From Rhodanobacter sp. Root480 (GTDB taxonomy: Bacteria > Pseudomonadota > Gammaproteobacteria > Xanthomonadales > Rhodanobacteraceae), in the NCBI RefSeq assembly GCF_001426645.1, contig NZ_LMEX01000001.1:186449-250448 (forward strand): a stretch of 64,000 nt of DNA, read 5' to 3'. The notes beneath the pieces were generated by a model. It saw only the letters and a list, made by a program, of their open reading frames with translations, was not told where the DNA came from and searched no databases. A program made the translations under genes and the position numbers. This document shows, one piece after another, positions 16,143 through 24,011 of the stretch. How positions within the stretch are numbered: position 1 is the stretch's first letter; each line of letters starts with the position of its first letter.

Positions 16143-18017
16143 TCAGGCGGCGCTGTCCAGCTGCGCCTGGACTTCGTTGATCGAATCGCGGATGCGCTTG
16201 CTGAAAACCGAGTCGTGCTGGTGGATCAGCAGCAGGCGTTCGGTGGCGCGGGTCATGGCCACGTAGAGCAGCCGTGCCTCGGCCGCTTCGTCGCCGTCGG
16301 GCGCCGGCATCTCGCCGAGGCCGGGGATGATCACCAGCGGAAATTCCAGCCCCTTGCTGGAATGCATGCTGACGATCTTCACGCTGTCCTTCACCAGGAA
16401 CAGCGTGGATTTGCCATCGCCGTTGGCCAGTTTGCAGGCGATGCCGGCCGCCTGCAGCGCATCGCGAAGAGCACGGCCCTGGCGGTCGTGCTGGTACAGC
16501 ACGGCGATGTCGTCCAGGGCGCGGCCGCGGGCCTGTTCGTCGCGAATTTGCGCGATCACCACGCCGACTTCATCGGTGTCGTCGTCCACCCGGATCAACT
16601 CGGGTACGGCGCCGCGCCGCCCCGCGCTTTCCGGTGCGATCAGCGGCACGCCGTCATCGTCGCCGTCGTGTGCCAGCAGCAGTTCGCTGGCGAAGCTGCG
16701 CGCCACGGAGAGGATTTCCAGCGTGTTGCGGTAATTGAGCTTGAGGATGGTGGTGCGCCCGCGCGCCTGCACGCCGAGGCTTTTCCAGGTGAATTTGCGC
16801 CGGTCGGTGCGGCCGTTGATGTTCTGCGCATCGTCGTACAGCACCAGCAGCGAGTTGGTGCTGGGATCGATCATCTGCACGATCAGCTTGTACCAGTCCG
16901 GCTCGAAATCGTGGCCTTCGTCGATCAGCACGGCGCCGTACTGGAAGCGCGGGATGCGCTCCTGGTCGACGCCATCGATCACCCGCTGCACCATCTGCGC
17001 AAAGAAATCGCGGCTGCCCTTGGCCGGCGGTTCCACGTGGTAGGCCGTGAGCATCTTGTGGCACCACTTGTGGAAGTTGTAGACCTGCACCTTCTCGCCC
17101 AGGCCGCGCTCGCCGATCAACTGATCCAGCCGCGCGGCCAGCGTCTTGTTGTAGCAAAGCACCAGGATCGGCTTCGACAGCTCGCGCGCCAGCTGCATCG
17201 CGCGAAAACCCAGGATCATGGTTTTGCCGGAGCCCGCCACGCCGTGGATGATGCGGTGCTCGTCGCCCAGCGAGCGCGCCAGTTGCTCCTGCTGCGCGTC
17301 CATCACTCGGATCAGGTCGGGGATTTCCAGCGGTTTCGGCGCCGGTGCGTCCGCCCGGTCGAACAGGCCGAACTGGCCTTCGCCCGAGGCCACGCGGATT
17401 TCCGGAAACAAATGCCAGCGCACCCGGTCGATCTGCGGCAGGGTTAGCGCGGTGGGGAACACGTAGGGAAACATCGCCCACAGGCGTTCCTGGAAATCCT
17501 CCGCCTCCACGCTTTCGTAGATTTCGTCCTGGCAGATCGCCAGGTGCGCCGGGATCACCGCATCGAGTTGGCCGTCGGTGAACTGCCGCCGGCTGATGTT
17601 AGTGAACACCACGCCGTAGGCCCACGGCATCACCAGCTTGCCGGCGTGGGGGCCGTCGTGCGGCTGGCGCAGGGCCGGGTCCTTCTGCAACTGCATGTAG
17701 ACCTCGGTGGCATAGCCACGCGCCTGCAGCAGTGGGCTGTTTTCCTTCACCAGCCCGCGCGCGGTGAGCAGGGTGAACTGGGTCTTGTCGGCGTGCTGGA
17801 TGGTGTCCGGTTTCCAGTCCTTCACCTCCAGCACCAGCAGGCCGCGGCGCGGATGGAACACCATGAAATCCGGGCGCAGCTGCTTCAGCCCGACGGGCAC
17901 GTCGTACCACAGCAGGTAATCATCCTCGAGCTTCTGTTCCAGCCGCTCGGAGAAACGCTTCTCGCCGCCGGTCATGCGCGGCAGGCAGCCGTTGCGGGTG
18001 GGAATGAGCGTGGCCAC
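16143..18017 (-). CDS. NERD-domain / UvrD-like DNA helicase
   Basis: 624 residues. The N-terminal NERD (nuclease-related) domain occupies about residues 15-120, with the PD-(D/E)xK-like core DFMVFHPRRGLLVLEVKDWK. A superfamily 1 helicase follows: Walker A GVAGSGKT (about 269-276), motif II VLIDEGHDF (about 361), motif III-like LLVLYDDAQNING, motif IV LKLNYRNT, motif V VKIVSMHSSKGLEFPLVII (about 554), motif VI YVAMTRATERL (about 592). Such proteins are thought to act in DNA repair or DNA uptake/defence, but none is well characterised. It stands alone with no other defence genes nearby. Start ATG gives MATLIPT. Confidence 0.85.
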   Translation of the reverse strand: MATLIPTRNGCLPRMTGGEKRFSERLEQKLEDDYLLWYDVPVGLKQLRPDFMVFHPRRGLLVLEVKDWKPDTIQHADKTQFTLLTARGLVKENSPLLQARGYATEVYMQLQKDPALRQPHDGPHAGKLVMPWAYGVVFTNISRRQFTDGQLDAVIPAHLAICQDEIYESVEAEDFQERLWAMFPYVFPTALTLPQIDRVRWHLFPEIRVASGEGQFGLFDRADAPAPKPLEIPDLIRVMDAQQEQLARSLGDEHRIIHGVAGSGKTMILGFRAMQLARELSKPILVLCYNKTLAARLDQLIGERGLGEKVQVYNFHKWCHKMLTAYHVEPPAKGSRDFFAQMVQRVIDGVDQERIPRFQYGAVLIDEGHDFEPDWYKLIVQMIDPSTNSLLVLYDDAQNINGRTDRRKFTWKSLGVQARGRTTILKLNYRNTLEILSVARSFASELLLAHDGDDDGVPLIAPESAGRRGAVPELIRVDDDTDEVGVVIAQIRDEQARGRALDDIAVLYQHDRQGRALRDALQAAGIACKLANGDGKSTLFLVKDSVKIVSMHSSKGLEFPLVIIPGLGEMPAPDGDEAAEARLLYVAMTRATERLLLIHQHDSVFSKRIRDSINEVQAQLDSAA

Positions 18018-18089
18018 GTAGGTCCCTGAAAAAGCCGATCACGGGACGTTAGCCGATCAGCACAGCGTGTCAACGTGCGCCATGGTGCG

Positions 18090-18118
18090 TTGCACGATCA
18101 CGGGTGATGTGCTATTTG
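18090..18118 (+). promoter_or_regulatory. Candidate promoter of the aroG leader
   Basis: TTGCAC, 17-base spacer, then TATTTG with TGC directly before it (extended -10). The predicted start would be about 18125, only a few bases before the leader-peptide ATG. Good -35 and spacing; the -10 is moderate. Confidence 0.45.
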
Positions 18119-18126
18119 TAGCGGCC

Positions 18127-18210
18127 ATGAATCGCACCCACGCCCACCAGTACTTTTGGTTTTATACCTATCCGAAGTTGCTGGCGGAGGCATGGTCGCG
18201 ATCATCTTGA
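18127..18210 (+). CDS. aroG leader peptide (attenuator)
   Basis: 27-residue frame whose codons 9-15 read YFWFYTY: six of seven consecutive residues are aromatic, covering Phe, Tyr and Trp. That is what is expected of a leader peptide whose translation speed reports aromatic aminoacyl-tRNA supply. It is followed by overlapping antiterminator and terminator structures and then by aroG. There is no convincing Shine-Dalgarno sequence; if the predicted promoter is right the message is nearly leaderless. A frame of this composition would be very unlikely by chance in this position. Confidence 0.85.
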   Translation: MNRTHAHQYFWFYTYPKLLAEAWSRSS

Positions 18211-18264
18211 AGTCCTGAAGATCATTCCCGAAAAGCCGCCAGCTACCACCGGCGGCTTTTTTTG
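18144..18264 (+). promoter_or_regulatory. Transcription attenuator of aroG
   Basis: Four interacting segments can be read. Segment 1, CCACCAG (18144-18150), just before the aromatic codons, can pair with segment 2, CTGGCGG (18181-18187; 6 of 7 pairs). Segment 2 with one more base (GCTGGCGG, 18180-18187) pairs perfectly with segment 3, CCGCCAGC (18236-18243): the antiterminator. Segment 3 overlaps the 5' arm of the terminator AAAAGCCGCC / GGCGGCTTTT (18231-18240, 18251-18260), followed by seven Ts. A ribosome stalled on the aromatic codons would mask segment 1 and allow read-through into aroG. Confidence 0.85.
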
Positions 18265-18301
18265 TGGCCGTCGCTGGCACCCAACCGAAGGAACCGCCAC
18301 C

Positions 18302-19387
18302 GTGTCCCAGCCCACCGACGATTTGCGCATTCGCAGCCTTACCCAGCTCAGCACGCCCGCCGAGGTGATCGAGGATTGCCCCGCCAGCGAAGCGGCCACC
18401 GAAACCGTGTCCGCCTCGCGCGCGGCCCTGCACCGCATCATCGGCGGCGCGGACGACCGGCTGGTGGTGGTGATCGGCCCGTGCTCCATCCACGACCCGC
18501 GCGCCGCGCTGGAATACGCCGGCCGGCTGATGGCGCAGCGCGAGCGCTACGCCGACACGCTGGAAATCGTGATGCGGGTGTATTTCGAGAAGCCGCGAAC
18601 CACGGTGGGCTGGAAGGGGCTGATCAACGATCCGGACCTCGATGGCAGCTTCCGCATCGACAAGGGCCTGCGGCTGGCGCGGCGCGTGTTGCACGACATC
18701 AACAACCTCGGCCTGCCGGCCGGTTGCGAATTCCTGGACATGATCTCGCCGCAGTACATCGTGGATCTGGTGGCGTGGGGCGCGATCGGTGCGCGCACCA
18801 CCGAAAGCCAGGTGCATCGCGAACTGGCCTCCGGCCTGTCGTGCCCGGTGGGGTTCAAGAACGGCACCGGCGGCGACGTGAAGATCGCGGTGGACGCTGT
18901 GCAGGCTGCCTCGCAGCCGCATCATTTCATGGCCGTGACCAAGGAAGGCCGCGCCGCCATCGCCGCAACCGCCGGCAACGAGGATTGCCACGTGATCCTG
19001 CGCGGCGGCCGCCAGCCGAACTACGACGCGGCCAGCGTGGAATCGGCCTGCGCCGTCATCGGCAAGGCCGGCCTTGCTGCGCGGGTGATGATCGACGCCA
19101 GCCACGCCAACAGTTCCAAGAAGCCTGAAAACCAGCCGCGCGTGATCGACGACATCGCCACGCAACTCGAAGCCGGCGAACAGCGCATCATCGGCGTGAT
19201 GGTGGAAAGCCACCTGCTGGGCGGCCGGCAGGACCCCGTCCCCGGCCAGCCGCTGGTCTACGGCCAGAGCATGACCGACGGCTGCATCGACTGGGACAGC
19301 TCATTGCAGGTGCTGGAGCGGCTGGATCAAGCGGTGCGTCGACGCCGGGAAGCGGTAGCGACGACGGCGGCGACCGTAGCTGCCTGA
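18302..19387 (+). CDS. aroG: 3-deoxy-7-phosphoheptulonate (DAHP) synthase, class I
   Basis: Condenses phosphoenolpyruvate and erythrose 4-phosphate to DAHP, the first step of the shikimate pathway; a cytosolic metal enzyme. 361 residues, as in type I-alpha enzymes. VIGPCSIHDP (about residues 58-67), EKPRTTVGWKGLINDP (about 96-111), GARTTESQVHRELASGL (about 161-177), GFKNGTGG and DASHANSSKKPENQ are family motifs. The start is GTG, read from the spacing after the attenuator terminator. The leader carries Phe, Tyr and Trp codons, so expression should respond to all three. The upstream regulation, rather than TyrR, appears to be the main control. Confidence 0.94.
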   Translation: MSQPTDDLRIRSLTQLSTPAEVIEDCPASEAATETVSASRAALHRIIGGADDRLVVVIGPCSIHDPRAALEYAGRLMAQRERYADTLEIVMRVYFEKPRTTVGWKGLINDPDLDGSFRIDKGLRLARRVLHDINNLGLPAGCEFLDMISPQYIVDLVAWGAIGARTTESQVHRELASGLSCPVGFKNGTGGDVKIAVDAVQAASQPHHFMAVTKEGRAAIAATAGNEDCHVILRGGRQPNYDAASVESACAVIGKAGLAARVMIDASHANSSKKPENQPRVIDDIATQLEAGEQRIIGVMVESHLLGGRQDPVPGQPLVYGQSMTDGCIDWDSSLQVLERLDQAVRRRREAVATTAATVAA

Positions 19388-19394
19388 GCCACCG

Positions 19395-19595
19395 CTTTCT
19401 CCCTTCTCCCGCTCGCGGGAGAAGGTGCCCGACTGCGAAGGCAGGATGCCGAAGCGAACGGCGAAGCCGGCCCGAAGGGCGTGCCGCAGGAGCGGCACGT
19501 AAGGGCGGAAGAGGGGCTCTTGATCTTGCCCTACGCAAAAATGCAAAAGCCCCCTCAGCCCTTCGGGCAGCTCCCCCGCAAGCGGGGGAGCGAAC
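19395..19595. repeat. Family B intergenic repeat (pair of hairpins)
   Basis: Starts with CTTCTCCCGCTCGCGGGAGAAG and ends with GCTCCCCCGCAAGCGGGGGAGC, two hairpins enclosing GTGCCCGA... and AGAGGGGCTCTTGAT. Similar pairs or halves occur at 23921, 29653 and 35066. It fills the space between aroG and osmC; no gene is seen in it. Confidence 0.75.
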
Positions 19596-19600
19596 GGTGT

Positions 19601-20026
19601 TCAACCCTCCAGGCTGGCATCCAGCGTAATCTCGGCGTTGAGCACCTTGGACACCGGGCACCCCTCCTTCGTCGCCTGCGCGATCTTCCCGAATGTGGCC
19701 GCATCGGCGCCCGGCACCTTGGCCTTACAAGTGAGGTGCACGGCGGTGATGGCGAAGCCGTCGCCGTCCTTGTCCAGTGTCACCACCGCGTCGGTTTCGA
19801 TGCGGTCGGCGGTGAGGCCCGCCTTGCCCAGTTCCAGCGACAGCGCCATCGAGAAGCAGCCCGCGTGGGCAGCACCGATCAGTTCCTCCGGGTTGGTGCC
19901 GGGGCCGTCCTCGAAGCGGGATTTGAAACCGAACGGTGCCTCACGCAATACGCCGGTCTCGGTGGAAATGGTGCCCTGGCCATCCTTCAGGCCACCGATC
20001 CAGTTGGCCGATGCGGATTTCTTCAT
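19601..20026 (-). CDS. osmC: OsmC-family peroxiredoxin
   Basis: Thiol peroxidase acting on organic hydroperoxides, cytosolic. 141 residues, like E. coli OsmC (143). The two redox cysteines are in AAHAGCFSMALSLEL (about residue 56-60) and TKEGCPVSKVL (about 122-126), with Glu in the NPEELIGAAH helix. The ATG at MKKSASANW is chosen by family alignment; 54 bases more of open frame upstream is ignored. Convergent to aroG across a repeat. OsmC-type (rather than Ohr) assignment rests on NPEEL and IGGLKDGQG. Confidence 0.9.
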   Translation of the reverse strand: MKKSASANWIGGLKDGQGTISTETGVLREAPFGFKSRFEDGPGTNPEELIGAAHAGCFSMALSLELGKAGLTADRIETDAVVTLDKDGDGFAITAVHLTCKAKVPGADAATFGKIAQATKEGCPVSKVLNAEITLDASLEG

Positions 20027-20159
20027 GGCGATGTCTCCAGACTGAGGGGGAATCGCCAGTGTGCCGGGGTGTTCATTCAAGCGGCGCGAAGAAGGCAGCT
20101 GTTCACGCGCGTTTGTCCCGAATGCGGCTTATGCTGGGCTTCCGTCAGCGGAGTCCGTC

Positions 20160-20435
20160 ATGGATCTGGAAATCACGCACGATCGCACAGGCCACCGTTT
20201 TGAAACCACCGTTGACGGTGCCGTTTGCGCCATCGATTACACCCTGGCCGGCGGGGTGATGAACATTCACCACACCGGCGTGCCCAGCGCCGTGGAAGGC
20301 CGCGGCATTGCATCAGCGCTGATGAAGGCCGCCACCGACGCGGCGCGTGACGAAGGCTGGAAGATCAAGCCCTCGTGTTCCTATGCGGCCGCCTGGATGA
20401 AACGGCATCCGGAAGCGGCCGACCTGCTGGCCTGA
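20160..20435 (+). CDS. Small GNAT-like N-acetyltransferase (YjdJ type)
   Basis: 91 residues. A shortened GNAT fold: HTGVPSAVEGRGIASALMKAA carries the acetyl-CoA pyrophosphate loop (EGRGIA at about residues 46-51), and YAAAWMKRHPEAADLL is the typical end of the YjdJ/NATD1 family. These small enzymes have no well-established substrate. Start at MDLEITH, preceded by weak GGAGTCCGTC. It is followed 8 bases later by the DUF1345 gene on the same strand, so probably a two-gene unit. Confidence 0.85.
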   Translation: MDLEITHDRTGHRFETTVDGAVCAIDYTLAGGVMNIHHTGVPSAVEGRGIASALMKAATDAARDEGWKIKPSCSYAAAWMKRHPEAADLLA

Positions 20436-20443
20436 TCGGCGTC

Positions 20444-21139
20444 ATGGTCCGTCGCGCGAAACGCGAGCGGGGCGGCGAACGCCTGGCATCGGCCGGCGGC
20501 TGGTGGCCCTGGAACGTGCTGCGCACCCGACCGTCGCTGGCAGTGGGCGGCGGGTTGATGGTGCTGGTCTGCGGGGGCCTGGTTCTTTTCGGGCTGCACC
20601 CGGCGCCGGCGTTGCTGGTGGGCTTCGATGTGGGCGCGCTGGTTTTCTTTGCCGCGCAGTTGCGGCAGTTCGGCCGCGCCACCCAGGACGAGATGCGTGA
20701 ACGCGCGCGTTCCCAGGACGCTGGTCGCTGGGGCATCTTGTGGAGCGGGGTGGCGCTGTCGGCGGTGGTGATGGTGGCGCTGGGTACCGAACTCGAGATG
20801 GGCAAAGCCGGCGGATGGCTTGCGTTGGTCATTGCGGCCGTCAGCATCGTGCTCAGCTGGCTGTTCATGAACACGCTGTTCGCGCTGCATTACGCGCACG
20901 GCTTCTACGGCGATTACGGCGAGGAGCACGAGGGCCTGGATTTTCCCGGCAACAAGGAGCCGGATTACTGGGACTTTGCCTATTTCGCCACCGTCATCGG
21001 CATGACGTTCCAGGTGTCCGACGTGCAGGTCACCAGCCGCTACCTGCGCCGCATGGTGTTGCTGCACGGCGTGATCGCGTTCTTCTTCAACATGTTCATC
21101 ATCGCGGTGAGCGTGAACATCATGGCGAGCCAGGCCTGA
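20444..21139 (+). CDS. DUF1345 membrane protein
   Basis: 231 residues with about five transmembrane helices. The signature of DUF1345 is present: NTLFALHYAHGFYGDYGEEHEGLDFPG, split here as NTLFALHYAHGFY and GLDFPGNKEPDYWDFAYF, followed by TVIGMTFQVSDVQVTSRYLR (about residues 185-204). Function unknown; members are widespread in soil bacteria. Start ATG gives MVRRAKRERGG, a very basic N-terminus facing the cytosol. Confidence 0.82.
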   Translation: MVRRAKRERGGERLASAGGWWPWNVLRTRPSLAVGGGLMVLVCGGLVLFGLHPAPALLVGFDVGALVFFAAQLRQFGRATQDEMRERARSQDAGRWGILWSGVALSAVVMVALGTELEMGKAGGWLALVIAAVSIVLSWLFMNTLFALHYAHGFYGDYGEEHEGLDFPGNKEPDYWDFAYFATVIGMTFQVSDVQVTSRYLRRMVLLHGVIAFFFNMFIIAVSVNIMASQA

Positions 21140-21150
21140 GGGCCGGCTGA

Positions 21151-21633
21151 TCAGTCACGGAAATTGTCGAACTGCAGCGGCAGCTCCACCTCGGCGCCGC
21201 GCAGCACCGCCATCGCCTGTTGCAGGTCGTCGCGCTTCTTGCCGCTGACGCGCAGCTTGTCGCCGTTGATCTGCGCCTCGACCTTGAGTTTGGCGGCCTT
21301 CAACGCGGCCACCAGCTTTTTCGCCACCGGCTGCTCGATGCCCTGCTTGACGGTGATCTTCTGCCGCGAGCCGCCCAGGTTGGTTTCCGGCTCGGCCACG
21401 TCCAGTGCGCGGATGTCGATCTTCCGCGCCACCAGCCGACCACGCAGGATGTCCAGCATCTGCTGCAACTGGAACTCGCTGGGCGCGGCCTGGGTGATGG
21501 TGTAGTCGTCCAGCGTATAGGTGGCTTCCGTACCCTTGAAGTCGAAGCGGGTAGCGAGTTCTCGGTTGGCCTGGTCGACCGCGTTGGTCAGTTCGTGTTT
21601 GTCGACTTCGGAAATCACGTCAAACGAAGGCAT
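21151..21633 (-). CDS. yajQ: YajQ-family nucleotide/cyclic-di-GMP-binding protein
   Basis: 160 residues, matching E. coli YajQ (163). MPSFDVISEVDKHELTNAVDQ opens the protein; RFDFKGTEATY, LRGRLVARKID, KITVKQGIEQPVAKKLV and the end LPLQFDNFRD are family hallmarks. In Xanthomonas the homologue binds cyclic di-GMP and a LysR partner to control virulence; in others nucleotide binding is reported. Whether this one binds c-di-GMP cannot be read from sequence. Convergent with the DUF1345 gene. Confidence 0.95.
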   Translation of the reverse strand: MPSFDVISEVDKHELTNAVDQANRELATRFDFKGTEATYTLDDYTITQAAPSEFQLQQMLDILRGRLVARKIDIRALDVAEPETNLGGSRQKITVKQGIEQPVAKKLVAALKAAKLKVEAQINGDKLRVSGKKRDDLQQAMAVLRGAEVELPLQFDNFRD

Positions 21634-21730
21634 GGCGGCAACTCCTGGCGAACGGTCGTTCAGTGTAAGAGCAGCTGGCCGCTGAGGGATAATGCCGCGT
21701 TCTGCAAAACGGGTGACGGGCGATGGCCGG

Positions 21731-22924
21731 ATGAAATGGGATGTGCGCAATGTCGACGTGCTGGTCGTGGGGGCGGGCGCCGCCGGGCTGATGTGCGCGA
21801 TCGCCGCGGGTCAGCGCGGCCGGCGGGTGCTGGTGGTCGATCACGCCAACAAGGTCGGAAAGAAGATCCTGATGTCCGGCGGCGGGCGCTGTAATTTCAC
21901 CAATACCGGTGCCGGGCCGTCCAACTACCTCTCCGCGAATCCGCACTTCGCGAAATCGGCGCTGGCGCGCTACACGCCGGCCGACTTCATCGCGCTGGTG
22001 GAAAAGCACTGCATCGCCTATCACGAGAAGGAGCTGGGCCAGCTGTTCTGCGACGAGTCGTCGAAGCAGATCGTGCGCATGCTGCTGGACGAATGCGCCG
22101 CCGCGGGCGTCACCATCGAAGTGGATTGCCCCGTGCAGCGCGTCCGCAAGATGGTGCATGGTTTCAGCGCCACGACGGCGCACGGCGAAGTGCACGCCGA
22201 GTCGCTGGTGGTGGCCTGCGGCGGATTGTCGATTCCCAGCATGGGCGCCAGCGGTTTCGGCTATGAGCTGGCGCGCCAGTTCGGCCACGAGGTCTTGCCC
22301 ACGCGAGCCGGGCTGGTGCCGCTGACCTTGAGCGGCAAGCACCAGGATCATTACCAGGACCTCGCCGGTGTGGCGCTGCCGGCGGTGGAGGCACGGGTGG
22401 GCAAGCAGGCGTTTCGCGCGGGCCTGCTGTTCACCCATCGCGGCATCAGCGGCCCGTCGATCCTGCAGATCTCCTCGTACTGGAAGCCGGGTGATGATTT
22501 GCGCATCGATCTCGCGCCGGACCAGGAGCTCGGCACCTGGCTGGTCGGCCAGCGCGCGGCACGCCCCGCGGCAGAGCTGAAAACCGTGCTGGCCGACGTG
22601 TTGCCCAAACGGCTGGCGCAGCGGCTGTGTGAACAGTGGTTCGAAAGCCGGCCCATGCGCCAATACCGCGAGGCCGAGCTGGCCGGTATCGGTGCGCAAC
22701 TGGCCAACTGGCCGATCACCGCCAGCGGCACAGAAGGTTATCGCACCGCCGAGGTGACTCTGGGCGGCGTCGATACCGACGGCCTGTCGTCCAGCACCAT
22801 GCAGTCGAAGCGGGTGCCGGGGCTTTATTTCATCGGCGAAGTGGTGGACGTGACCGGCTGGCTGGGCGGCTACAACTTCCAGTGGGCGTGGGCGTCGGGG
22901 CAGGCGGCAGGTGCGGTGGCGTAG
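21731..22924 (+). CDS. NAD(P)/FAD-dependent oxidoreductase, HI0933/YhiN family
   Basis: 397 residues. The Rossmann FAD-binding motif GAGAAGLMCAIAAGQRG lies at about residues 14-30, and the family's MSGGGRCNFTN at about 50-60. Near the C-terminus VTLGGVDTDGLSSSTMQSK and GWLGGYNFQWAWASGQAAG close the FAD site. The biological reaction is unknown (also annotated as aminoacetone oxidase-like). The start at MKWDVRN is chosen because the dinucleotide fold then begins in the usual place. Divergent from yajQ, about 97 bases between starts. Confidence 0.88.
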   Translation: MKWDVRNVDVLVVGAGAAGLMCAIAAGQRGRRVLVVDHANKVGKKILMSGGGRCNFTNTGAGPSNYLSANPHFAKSALARYTPADFIALVEKHCIAYHEKELGQLFCDESSKQIVRMLLDECAAAGVTIEVDCPVQRVRKMVHGFSATTAHGEVHAESLVVACGGLSIPSMGASGFGYELARQFGHEVLPTRAGLVPLTLSGKHQDHYQDLAGVALPAVEARVGKQAFRAGLLFTHRGISGPSILQISSYWKPGDDLRIDLAPDQELGTWLVGQRAARPAAELKTVLADVLPKRLAQRLCEQWFESRPMRQYREAELAGIGAQLANWPITASGTEGYRTAEVTLGGVDTDGLSSSTMQSKRVPGLYFIGEVVDVTGWLGGYNFQWAWASGQAAGAVA

Positions 22925-22997
22925 CTGCCGGTAGCTTTCGCATGGGCTAAACGCCGGCCGTGGTTCACTGCGCGGCCATGCTTGTCGAGGATGCTTC

Positions 22998-23888
22998 ATG
23001 AAAGTGGGATTTATCGGATTGGGCGCGATGGGCAGCGCCATGGCCAGCAATCTGCTGGCCGCCGGCCATGCGTTGACGGTGTGGAACCGCACGCCCGAGG
23101 CCACCGAGCCGCTGGTGTCGCTGGGCGCCAAGGCGGCGCGAACGGCGGATCGCGCCGCCCAGGGCGAGGTGCTGTGCAGCATGCTGGCCAACGACGCAGC
23201 GGTGCGCGAGGTGTTTCTCGACAGCGGCCTGCTCGATGCGATGGATGCCGGCACGGTGCACGTGAACCACGCCACCATCTCGGTGGCGCTGGCCGAAGAG
23301 CTTGCGGCTGAGCATGAAAAGCGCGGACTCGGTTATGTCGCCGCGCCAGTGTTTGGCCGTCCGGATGTGGCCGCCGCGGCACAGCTGAACATGCTGGTCG
23401 CCGGCAAGACCACGGCGGTGGAGCGGGTGCGGCCGGTGCTGGAGGCGATGGCCACCCGCCTGTGGCCGCTGGGTGAGGCGCCGCAACGCGCCACCGTGGC
23501 CAAGATCGCCGGCAACTTCATGCTGGCCGCGGCGATCGAGAGCATGGCCGAGGCCACCGCGCTGACCCGCGCCCACGGCGTCAGCGCCGCCGATTTCCTG
23601 GACGTGATGACCCAGACCCTGTTCGCCGCGCCGGCCTACCAGGGCTACGGCAAGCTGATCGCGGAACAGCGCTTCAAGCCCGCCGGCTTCACCCTGCCGC
23701 TGGGCCTGAAGGATGTGGGGCTGGCGCTGACGGCGGGCGAAACCGCCCGCGTACCGTTGCCGTTCGCCGGCGTGCTACGCGACAGCCTGCTGGAGGCCCT
23801 GGCGGGCGGCGACGCCGAGCTGGACTGGTCGGCACTGTCGTTGGTGGCCGCCCGCCGCGCGCACCTCGACGAAAGCGAACAGGGCTGA
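22998..23888 (+). CDS. NAD(P)-dependent oxidoreductase, 3-hydroxyisobutyrate dehydrogenase family
   Basis: 296 residues. KVGFIGLGAMGSAMASNLLAAG (about 2-23) is split here as GFIGLGAMG and MASNLLAAGH; it is the dinucleotide fold. APVFGRPDVAAAAQL (about 114-128) and KIAGNFMLAAAIESMAEA (about 170-187, catalytic Lys in KIAGN) are the family's other motifs. Alternative substrates in this family are tartronate semialdehyde, succinic semialdehyde and glyoxylate; the exact one is open. ATG preceded by GAGGATGCTTC. A family B repeat follows. Confidence 0.88.
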   Translation: MKVGFIGLGAMGSAMASNLLAAGHALTVWNRTPEATEPLVSLGAKAARTADRAAQGEVLCSMLANDAAVREVFLDSGLLDAMDAGTVHVNHATISVALAEELAAEHEKRGLGYVAAPVFGRPDVAAAAQLNMLVAGKTTAVERVRPVLEAMATRLWPLGEAPQRATVAKIAGNFMLAAAIESMAEATALTRAHGVSAADFLDVMTQTLFAAPAYQGYGKLIAEQRFKPAGFTLPLGLKDVGLALTAGETARVPLPFAGVLRDSLLEALAGGDAELDWSALSLVAARRAHLDESEQG

Positions 23889-23920
23889 CACATCCGGGTG
23901 CGAAACAACGCCCCCGAAGT

Positions 23921-23988
23921 CTCCCTTCTCCCGCTTTGCGGGAGAAGGTGCCCGACAGGGCGGATGAGGGCGCTCTTGATCCTGCCGA
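23921..23988. repeat. Family B intergenic repeat
   Basis: CTTCTCCCGC ... GCGGGAGAAG hairpin followed by GTGCCCGACAGGGCGGATGA and GGGCGCTCTTGAT, matching the copies at 19395 and 35066. It separates two convergent genes. Confidence 0.7.
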
Positions 23989-24011
23989 AGAACAGCGCGA
24001 TGCCCGGCTTC

